Origin: Deltaproteobacteria bacterium
GTDB lineage: Bacteria > Desulfobacterota > Desulfarculia > Adiutricales > Adiutricaceae
DNA length: 6,509 nucleotides
Direction: 5' to 3'
NCBI GenBank assembly: GCA_031269135.1
Contig: JAISZP010000136.1
Coordinates: forward strand, 1 to 6,509
This document shows positions 1 through 4,627 of this stretch, piece by piece. The notes beneath the pieces were generated by a model. It had not been told where the DNA came from. It did no database searches and saw only the letters and a list, made by a program, of their open reading frames with translations. The position numbers and the translations under genes are program-made. Numbering within the stretch: the stretch's first letter is position 1; the number at the start of each line of letters is the position of its first letter.

Positions 1-196
1 GGAGCAGCCCTTTGAAGGAGCAGGTTTGGCGGGCAGCGGCAGTCAAGGGAAGAAGGTGGCGAGTTCAATCAAAATCAGCCCGCTCCACAAGTGATCTCCG
101 ACGATATGCACGCAATAAATTGACGATAAACTGACGATAAAAACTGGCGACGTCCTGCAAGATTAATGAATTTACTTAGCTTTTGGTTATGCTGCA

Positions 197-205
197 TGCT
201 ATAAT
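197..205 (+). promoter_or_regulatory. Extended -10 promoter element
   Basis: TGC followed by TATAAT (200-205) is a perfect consensus -10 with the extended TGn motif, a form that can work without a -35 box. No good -35 is present at the usual spacing; TTTACT at 171-176 is too far away. The predicted start of transcription, near 212, falls inside the palindrome at 209-225. The first confident gene downstream is the lipoprotein at 536, which would give a leader of over 300 nt, so the product of this promoter is unclear. Confidence 0.4.
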
Positions 206-208
206 TAA

Positions 209-225
209 TGTTCGTTTAAAGAACA
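209..225. promoter_or_regulatory. Operator-like palindrome over the predicted transcription start
   Basis: TGTTC GTTTAAA GAACA is an inverted repeat with perfect 5-bp arms around a 7-bp AT-rich centre. It starts four bases after the TATAAT box at 200-205, so a bound dimeric repressor would block the start site. That placement is the main argument for calling it an operator. No regulator gene is visible nearby, and the motif is not one I can assign to a named repressor. Confidence 0.3.
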
Positions 226-367
226 AACCGGAAATTATATAATCGGCGATGACGGCGAACTGCGGCGGCTGCAGCAACGCCTTGGTCGGCTTATCAAAGC
301 GGATTTACATATGTTTAAGTCTAAAAAGCGTGATTGCAATCTGAATTTGCGTATAGATGTTGGCGCT

Positions 368-460
368 GTATGATTTTTAAAAATAATCATATATATAAAT
401 TTTTCTATTATATATTATGAGTTTTTAAATATTTATAAATAAATTAGAGTTGTTTATGTA
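368..460. other. Very AT-rich block upstream of the lipoprotein gene
   Basis: This stretch is almost entirely A and T, far from the composition of the flanking genes. It contains an inverted repeat with arms ATGATT (370-375) and AATCAT (385-390), and several -10-like hexamers (TATTAT at 406-411 and 413-418, TATAAA at 434-439) without a matching -35. It probably contains the promoter of the lipoprotein gene at 536, but the exact site cannot be chosen. Such DNA is also a typical target for nucleoid-associated silencing proteins, which is inference. Confidence 0.35.
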
Positions 461-473
461 TTGCTCGTTAAAG

Positions 474-501
474 TTCAACAATCAACATTCAGCAGTCAAC
501 T
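474..501 (+). repeat. 14-bp tandem duplication in the lipoprotein leader
   Basis: Two adjacent 14-bp units (474-487 and 488-501) follow the pattern TTCARCARTCAACW, matching at 11 of 14 positions. The array lies between the AT-rich block and the ribosome binding site at 521-525. The stretch AAGTTCAACA at 471-480 recurs exactly at 6048-6057, in a different tandem array downstream of the MORN gene. Confidence 0.6.
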
Positions 502-535
502 GGAACTCTCGACACTCAACAGAGGTATCGACATC

Positions 536-997
536 ATGAAAATCATCGCTTTTATCGCAGTTTGCGCGGCGCTTTTTATTTCCGGGTGCGCGTCGGTTCC
601 AATGGCGCCTCATGCGGAATCGGTTAAGGCGAAAGAATTTAACCCGCCTAGCGAAGGTAATGCCGGCGTTTACATTTATCGTAACAGTTTTGTGGGGCAA
701 GCCCTCAAGAAAGACATACGGATTGACGGCAAATGTATTGGAGAAAGCGCTGCCAACGTGTTTTTTCATACCGAGGTCGAAGGCGACAAAACGCACCAAG
801 TCACGACCGAATCAGAGTTTTCGCCAAATATTCTTGAGTTTTTTTTCGAAGCTGGGAAGAACTATTTTATTCGACAGTTCATCAAAATTGGGGTTTTTGT
901 CGGCGGGGCGGATTTGGAACTAATCGAGGAAGAACAAGGCAAACGTGACGTCTCCAAACTCAACCTGGCCGCTCCTGGCACGTGTAGCGAAAAATGA
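536..997 (+). CDS. Outer-membrane-type lipoprotein, DUF2846-like
   Basis: This is a 153-residue predicted lipoprotein. The N-terminus has a basic start (MKII), a hydrophobic stretch, and a lipobox I15-S16-G17-C18, so Cys18 should be lipidated. The next residues are Ala-Ser rather than Asp, which favours outer-membrane sorting. The mature part has a short linker beginning ASVPMAP, then a compact domain with GVYIYRN, IRIDGKCIG and EAGKNYFIRQ. These match the pattern of the DUF2846 family of small beta-rich lipoproteins, whose function is not established. The reading frame stays open to a TTG at 461, but ATG 536 is preferred: it has AGAGG at 521-525 and gives a proper signal peptide. The length fits the family. 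The gene is monocistronic here and converges on the methyltransferase gene. Family assignment is by pattern recognition only. Confidence 0.85.
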   Translation: MKIIAFIAVCAALFISGCASVPMAPHAESVKAKEFNPPSEGNAGVYIYRNSFVGQALKKDIRIDGKCIGESAANVFFHTEVEGDKTHQVTTESEFSPNILEFFFEAGKNYFIRQFIKIGVFVGGADLELIEEEQGKRDVSKLNLAAPGTCSEK

Positions 998-1150
998 CCC
1001 CGTAATCACTACGCAGGCCTATAGGTTAATGCATTTAGGTCAATACATTTTTTATTCTTCGGCAGGACGTCTAATTGCGTTGTTTCTTTCTGCTTGGATC
1101 AAGAAAGGCAGTCATCGCGCAAACCAAAAGCGGTTCTGAAAATACTGAGC

Positions 1151-1218
1151 GCACACAAGTCGAAGCGCGCTAAAGTCTACGTGCGCACAAGTCGAAGCAC
1201 GCTAAAGTCAAAGCGCAC
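1151..1218. repeat. 32-bp tandem repeat, about two copies, at the convergent junction
   Basis: A 24-bp core beginning CACAAGTCGAAGC and ending CTAAAGTC is found at 1154-1177 and again at 1186-1209, offset by 32 bp with one mismatch. A partial third start (AGCGCACA) follows at 1212-1219. The array lies in the 292-bp gap between the ends of the lipoprotein gene (997) and the methyltransferase gene (1290), in which I see no gene. Further right, CCGGAG (1229-1234) and CTCCGG (1249-1254) could form a weak hairpin, but no T-run follows it on either strand. Confidence 0.7.
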
Positions 1219-1289
1219 ATTAACGGCCCCGGAGTTCCCAAAGAATCTCTCCGGCGCAAGACTTGGCGCAAACATCGCTCGTGAGGTTT

Positions 1290-2051
1290 TCAGTCTTTTG
1301 AGGAAGTTGGCGGGAATTCGTCCATATTATTGACCGCCCAGCGGATTTGTCGGCACATGCCCATCAGAAGGTCGCATTCGCCTTTAGTCAGCAGCGTGCG
1401 ATTAAAGATCTTTTTGATGTTCATAAGCCAGTGACCGGGGTTGTCGGCTGGGAGAAATCCTATGCCGGTAAGAGTCTTTTCCAGCTCATCGTACATAAGG
1501 TTCAGGGATTTCTGGGGCGCGGCCTGCACAGCCGGCGGCGCGGGGAATTCTCCGCCTGCGGCTAGAAGCAGTTCGTAGCCGACTATCAGGACGGCTTGGG
1601 CTAAATTTAAAGAGCATGTCGCGCTTTTCGCGGTGGGGATACGGATGACTTTTTGACAGTAGCGCAGATCAGGCGTCGATAAACCCATCCTTTCAGGGCC
1701 GAACACAATGGCTATGGGGGATGGGTTTTCTCTATCGAGAAGTAGGGGAGCTATTTGGCGAGGGGTATGGAAGGCGCCTCGTCTGGCGCCTGCTCTGGCG
1801 GTGGTTCCGACTACGAGTTCGTAAGGCTCAAGAGCTGTACGCAGATCGCTGAAGATCTCAAGAGATTTCAGCACATCCAAGGCGTGAACGGTGGCGGTCG
1901 CTTCCATCAGCTCCCAGTTTATGGTCCTTGGGTTGACGACTATCAATCGCCCTAAGCCTGTGTTGGCTATGGCTCTGGCTGCGGCCCCAATGTTTTCCGG
2001 TTTCTGAGGCTCATTGAATATGACGTCGATATGAGAGCGGTCCAAGGACAA
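1290..2051 (-). CDS. TrmH/SpoU-family RNA 2'-O-methyltransferase (TrmJ-like)
   Basis: This is a SPOUT-class SAM-dependent methyltransferase expected to 2'-O-methylate tRNA or rRNA in the cytoplasm. With a TTG start at 2051 it is 253 residues, the usual size for TrmJ-like proteins. The three family motifs are present in order. Motif 1 is N20-IGAAARA with the following LIVVNP. Next are VVGTTAR (80-86) and the motif 2 region IVFGPERMGL (115-124). Motif 3 is IPT plus SLNLAQAV (147-154), which builds the knotted SAM site. A helical tail (about 184-242) resembles the C-terminal extension of TrmJ, which targets position 32 of tRNA; the exact target is inference. The start is uncertain. The frame is open to an ATG at 2309 inside the upstream PotD-like gene, but residues before about 2051 are low-complexity and unlike the family. 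No clear Shine-Dalgarno precedes TTG 2051 or TTG 2045. It probably shares a transcript with the gene upstream. Confidence 0.85.
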   Translation of the reverse strand: MSLDRSHIDVIFNEPQKPENIGAAARAIANTGLGRLIVVNPRTINWELMEATATVHALDVLKSLEIFSDLRTALEPYELVVGTTARAGARRGAFHTPRQIAPLLLDRENPSPIAIVFGPERMGLSTPDLRYCQKVIRIPTAKSATCSLNLAQAVLIVGYELLLAAGGEFPAPPAVQAAPQKSLNLMYDELEKTLTGIGFLPADNPGHWLMNIKKIFNRTLLTKGECDLLMGMCRQIRWAVNNMDEFPPTSSKD

Positions 2052-2181
2052 GGGACGGCGGTCGAGCTTGTGTTCAGGTCGCCCTGCCGTCCCCTGCTTT
2101 CTAGAAGCTTTCCTTAAACCTACGCTTGAAAGTTCCCTTGAACTGTTGGAGCTTCCAGCGCGGCCGGCATCATCAGCGTCT

Positions 2182-3249
2182 TCAGCGGTTCTTGACAATT
2201 GTCCAGGCCTCTTCGTAAAGCCCGCTGTTGTTTCCCAGGTCTTTGTAGTATTCCATATTGTTGAGGATCTCTTCGGGAGGATAAATGCCCGGGTTTTGTT
2301 TGATTTCATCGCTTATAAAGGCCAGCGCTTCCGGGACGGGAGAACCGTATAACGAATAATTGGCTAAACGAGCCGATACATCCGGGTTTAAGGTCCAGTT
2401 TAAGAATTGGTGAGCCACATCCGCGTTTTCGGCGCCTTTTGGTATGGCGAATAAATCAACCCACAATTCGCCGCCTTCTTTCGGGATGATGTAGTGGACG
2501 TCAGGGTCCTCCAAGGAGGCTTTCACGGCTTCTCCGCTGTATACTTGAGCCAGCGTCGCGACTCCTCCCACCACTTTGGAAAGCCCGTCGACTCCGCCGT
2601 TGAAGCCCATGAAGGTGGGTCGATTTTTCGTCTCTATCAATAAGTTCGTAGCCTCTTCCAATTGCTTGAGATCGGTGGTGTTCGAAGAATATCCCAGGTA
2701 TTTTAAAGCGCTGCCTATGGCGTCTCTGGCGGTGTCGAAGATTAAAAAATTGCCCTTTATCGCGTCCGGTTCAAACAAAAGTTTCCAAGAGGGTTCAATC
2801 TCATCGGGATTGTCGCTTCTGATCACCAAACCCGAAGTGCCCCACTGGTAAGGGATGGAGTAGACGTTGCCAGGATCTTCTTCGATTGTGGTGAAGCGAG
2901 GGTCGATGTTTTTCACATTAGGAATAAGCTGTCTGTTCAGCGGCTCGATGAGGTCGAGATTTATCAGAGTGGGTATGAAGTAAGTGGTCGGCACTATTAT
3001 GTCGTAAGCTCCCTGACGACCGGTTTGGAGCATCGAGATCATCTCTTCGTTGGACTCGTATAAGTCTATTCTCACTTTGACGTTAAAGGCCTTCTCAAAA
3101 TCAGCCACGATATCCGGGTCGATGTATTCGGACCAGATGAACAAGTTGAGCTGCCGAGGTTGATCGGTGGTGCGATTGAACATGGTTATGGAAATAGCCA
3201 CAGCCACTAATAAAATAATCACAATTACAGTAATTTTAAGCTTACCCAT
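2182..3249 (-). CDS. PotD-like spermidine/putrescine-binding periplasmic protein
   Basis: This 355-residue protein is the substrate-binding component of a polyamine ABC transporter family. Motifs shared with E. coli PotD are IWSEYI (38-43), YESNEEM (64-70), GAYDIIVPTTYFI (80-92), YSIPYQWG (130-137), KYLGYSSNTTD (183-193) and PKEGGELWVD (256-265), so W39, W263 and D265 of the ligand pocket are retained. By my alignment, PotD Asp168 is replaced by Thr173 and Trp229 by Tyr237, so the exact polyamine is uncertain. The N-terminus is a hydrophobic segment (about 5-23) with neither a lipobox cysteine nor a clear signal peptidase site, suggesting a membrane-tethered protein. ATG 3249 has AAGGAG at 3256-3261, spaced 6 nt. 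A strong promoter lies at 3412-3441. No potA, potB or potC is present in the window. The stop codon is followed by 130 nt before the methyltransferase start. Confidence 0.9.
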   Translation of the reverse strand: MGKLKITVIVIILLVAVAISITMFNRTTDQPRQLNLFIWSEYIDPDIVADFEKAFNVKVRIDLYESNEEMISMLQTGRQGAYDIIVPTTYFIPTLINLDLIEPLNRQLIPNVKNIDPRFTTIEEDPGNVYSIPYQWGTSGLVIRSDNPDEIEPSWKLLFEPDAIKGNFLIFDTARDAIGSALKYLGYSSNTTDLKQLEEATNLLIETKNRPTFMGFNGGVDGLSKVVGGVATLAQVYSGEAVKASLEDPDVHYIIPKEGGELWVDLFAIPKGAENADVAHQFLNWTLNPDVSARLANYSLYGSPVPEALAFISDEIKQNPGIYPPEEILNNMEYYKDLGNNSGLYEEAWTIVKNR

Positions 3250-3255
3250 TGACGT

Positions 3256-3261
3256 CTCCTT
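3256..3261 (-). promoter_or_regulatory. Shine-Dalgarno of the potD-like gene
   Basis: AAGGAG on the minus strand, 6 nt before ATG 3249, fixes the start of the polyamine-binding protein. Confidence 0.85.
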
Positions 3262-3305
3262 GAAGATGGCGATTCTGAGGCTGGCGGCCTATAATTTCCA
3301 GCGAA

Positions 3306-3342
3306 CTGGTCGTGTCCTGCTGGTCGCGTCCCGTTAGACGCG
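3306..3342. repeat. 14-bp tandem duplication and hairpin in the potD-like leader
   Basis: Two adjacent 14-bp units, CTGGTCGTGTCCTG (3306-3319) and CTGGTCGCGTCCCG (3320-3333), differ at two positions. The second overlaps a perfect 6-bp stem, CGCGTC (3325-3330) and GACGCG (3337-3342), with a 6-nt loop. Both lie in the roughly 155-nt untranslated leader expected from the minus-strand promoter at 3412-3441, so the RNA there is probably structured. No riboswitch class is recognisable. Confidence 0.55.
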
Positions 3343-3356
3343 GCCATTTAAATTTT

Positions 3357-3385
3357 TTGAAAAGTCGCGAATTTTTTTAGATAAT
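3357..3385 (+). promoter_or_regulatory. Sigma70-type promoter for the nuclease gene
   Basis: TTGAAA (3357-3362) and GATAAT (3380-3385) each match the consensus at 5 of 6 positions and are separated by exactly 17 nt. Transcription would start near 3392, about 130 nt before the TTG start of the nuclease at 3523. It faces the minus-strand promoter at 3412-3441, so each polymerase must cross the other's promoter. Confidence 0.5.
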
Positions 3386-3411
3386 TCGGTCGACGATGAT
3401 TTTAGGAGCGA

Positions 3412-3441
3412 ATTATAGTACAATCTTGACTGTTTTATCAA
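3412..3441 (-). promoter_or_regulatory. Sigma70-type promoter for the potD-like gene
   Basis: Read on the minus strand, TTGATA (3441-3436) is 5 of 6 for a -35, and TATAAT (3417-3412) is a perfect -10, with an 18-nt spacer. Transcription would start near 3405 and run about 155 nt to ATG 3249. It is the best promoter in the window. Confidence 0.65.
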
Positions 3442-3522
3442 TGAAGAATTTCGGCTTTCAATTTCGAGCCATCTGAGAATTCTTGGTCTAAAACCCGCAA
3501 TAGGCCAAATAGGGGTCAAGCT

Positions 3523-4512
3523 TTGTCCAAGCATATAAACTCTCGGCATGAAAACTCTCGCCTTTTTCCTTCTTTAAGAGCGCGTTTTCGCAAGAGCGCG
3601 ATATCGCCTAAACTTTCTTTTCCCGCTGTTTTATGGCCGACTGCTTTATGGCTCACTATCGTATGGCCAATTATCGCACGGCTCACTGTCGTATGGTCAA
3701 CTATCGTATGGCTCGTCGGCGTATGGTCGGCTAATGTATTTCGCTCTATCGTATTACGCTCTGTCGTATTTCTCTCCGTCGCATCTCGCGCCGCCGCGCT
3801 GCAAACGGTCTTATTCCGTTCGCTTTTGCTCTGTCTTTTGATGCTTTTGGCGGCCTCTCCAAATGCTTTCAGCGACGAAGTTTATAAAGGACAAGTTCAG
3901 AAGGTCTCCGACGGCGACACCATCACGGTGCTTACTACCGACTACGAACGGATAAAAGTCCGGTTCTACGGAATAGACGCTCCGGAGAAATCTCAAGCCT
4001 TCGGTCCTCAGGCTGCCGCCGCTCTGGCTGCGATGGTCGAGGGAAAAGAGGTTGAAATAGAGGTGATCGACATCGACCGTTACAGCCGCTTGGTGGGGTT
4101 GGTTAGGGTCGATGGTCGGCTGGTGAACCAATCGATGGTGGCCTCGGGCCACGCTTGGGTCTACGATCAGTACTGCCGCTTGGACGCCGTCTGCGCCTCT
4201 CTGCATAAAGCTCAGAGCGAGGCCCAAGCTGTTAGGAAGGGCTTGTGGTCGGACCCGTCCCCAACGGCGCCTTGGCAGTTCAGGCGAGGCGACAGGTCCG
4301 AAACCGCGCCTGGCACATCCAAACCCAGCGCCTCCGATTCAAGCGCATCGTCCGAAAAGATCAGCGGTCAAAGGCATGGCAATAGGAATTCCAAGGTTGT
4401 TCACAACTCTTCTTGTGTTCACTTTAACTGTAAAAATTGTACAATAATTTTTTCAAACCGACAACAAGCTATTGACGCCGGATTTAAAGCTTGCAGTTTG
4501 TGTGGAGGTTAG
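3523..4512 (+). CDS. Exported thermonuclease-family (SNase-like) protein with Cys-rich C-terminal tail
   Basis: This 329-residue protein contains a staphylococcal-nuclease fold (about 118-243), which cleaves DNA or RNA outside the cytoplasm. Key residues are visible: D130-G-D132-T for calcium, VRFYGIDAPE with R147, D152 and E155, and YSRL with R189. R147, E155 and R189 correspond to the catalytic Arg35, Glu43 and Arg87. A Ser/Thr-rich linker (about 255-290) leads to a tail with H294, C298, C303, C306, C324 and C327, resembling the Ada-type zinc-binding module appended to some bacterial nucleases. The N-terminus is odd: residues 37-101 are a degenerate five-residue hydrophobic repeat encoded by 15-bp DNA repeats, running into a signal-like segment that ends near ASPNAFS. 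The TTG start at 3523 has AGGGG at 3511-3515. The first in-frame ATG (3841) has no Shine-Dalgarno and would leave only a stub of signal peptide. The domain is certain; the start is not. Confidence 0.85.
   Translation: MSKHINSRHENSRLFPSLRARFRKSAISPKLSFPAVLWPTALWLTIVWPIIARLTVVWSTIVWLVGVWSANVFRSIVLRSVVFLSVASRAAALQTVLFRSLLLCLLMLLAASPNAFSDEVYKGQVQKVSDGDTITVLTTDYERIKVRFYGIDAPEKSQAFGPQAAAALAAMVEGKEVEIEVIDIDRYSRLVGLVRVDGRLVNQSMVASGHAWVYDQYCRLDAVCASLHKAQSEAQAVRKGLWSDPSPTAPWQFRRGDRSETAPGTSKPSASDSSASSEKISGQRHGNRNSKVVHNSSCVHFNCKNCTIIFSNRQQAIDAGFKACSLCGG
3631..3825 (+). repeat. 15-bp degenerate tandem repeat, about 13 units, inside the nuclease gene
   Basis: Units begin every 15 bp from 3631, typified by GTATGGCTCACTATC. 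Units through 3795 are clear and those to 3825 are decayed. The period is five codons and is in frame with the nuclease, giving pentads such as LWLTI, VWPII, VWSTI, VWLVG, VFRSI, VLRSV and VFLSV. Copy-number change would preserve the reading frame while lengthening or shortening the hydrophobic N-terminus. Confidence 0.8.
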
Positions 4513-4521
4513 AGTCGAGCG

Positions 4522-4556
4522 AGCGAAAGGTTTCAGCCTAATTTTTCGCTTTTGCG
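4522..4556 (+). terminator. Possible intrinsic terminator after the nuclease gene
   Basis: AGCGAAA (4522-4528) pairs perfectly with TTTCGCT (4544-4550). GG at 4529-4530 can also pair with CC at 4537-4538 around a small bulge. The downstream side reads TTT then GCGGTTTTT, an interrupted T tract. It begins 10 nt after the nuclease stop. It is probably a weak terminator, so read-through into the MORN gene is plausible. Confidence 0.35.
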
Positions 4557-4602
4557 GTTTTTATCGGTATCCGCCGGAGCCAAAGCGACATCTTTTAAAA
4601 TT

Positions 4603-4624
4603 CGGGGAGATTGCGGGGAGATTG
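4603..4624 (+). repeat. Exact 11-bp tandem duplication carrying two Shine-Dalgarno sequences
   Basis: CGGGGAGATTG occurs twice back to back (4603-4613 and 4614-4624). Each copy contains GGGGAG. The second copy (4615-4620) lies 7 nt before ATG 4628 and is the effective ribosome binding site of the MORN gene; the first lies 18 nt before it and could act as a standby site. The duplication decides the start at 4628. Confidence 0.85.
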
Positions 4625-4627
4625 CAG

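Larger units (their letters stand above)
1..535. other. Left-edge stretch without a convincing complete gene
   Basis: No ORF with a good start and ribosome binding site was found before the lipoprotein at 536. At the left edge two plus frames are open from the window boundary, one to a TGA at 92-94 and one to a TGA at 132-134. Either could be the tail of a gene that begins outside the window, but neither peptide resembles a known family. An 11-bp direct duplication (TGACGATAAAC) lies at 121-131 and about 132-144. Then follow a perfect extended -10 at 197-205, a palindrome at 209-225, and a very AT-rich block at about 368-460. Confidence 0.5.

Noticed and set aside
209..225. A LexA/SOS box at the palindrome
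   Set aside because: GTTC-N7-GAAC has inverted arms, whereas the GTTC-N7-GTTC LexA type is direct, and the spacing does not fit the GAAC-N4-GTTC type. No SOS gene follows.
1094..1333. A 79-codon plus-strand frame across the convergent gap
   Set aside because: It is a Lys/Arg/Ser-rich translation of the 32-bp repeat and its flanks, has no ribosome binding site, and runs into the methyltransferase end.
3334..3549. A 71-codon minus-strand frame upstream of the potD-like gene
   Set aside because: It spans the potD-like promoter and leader, has no Shine-Dalgarno sequence, and overlaps the nuclease start. Its sequence is unlike any family.
3811..4227. A 138-codon minus-strand frame opposite the nuclease domain
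   Set aside because: It is the shadow of a confidently assigned nuclease domain with all catalytic residues on the plus strand.
4432..4456. An AT-rich near-palindrome near the end of the nuclease gene
   Set aside because: It lies inside the coding sequence of the cysteine-rich tail and is too far from the next start to be a convincing promoter or operator.
4472..4627. An upstream TTG start (4472) for the MORN gene overlapping the nuclease end
   Set aside because: The extra 52 residues would bury the signal peptide, and no Shine-Dalgarno sequence precedes that TTG, whereas ATG 4628 has a strong one.
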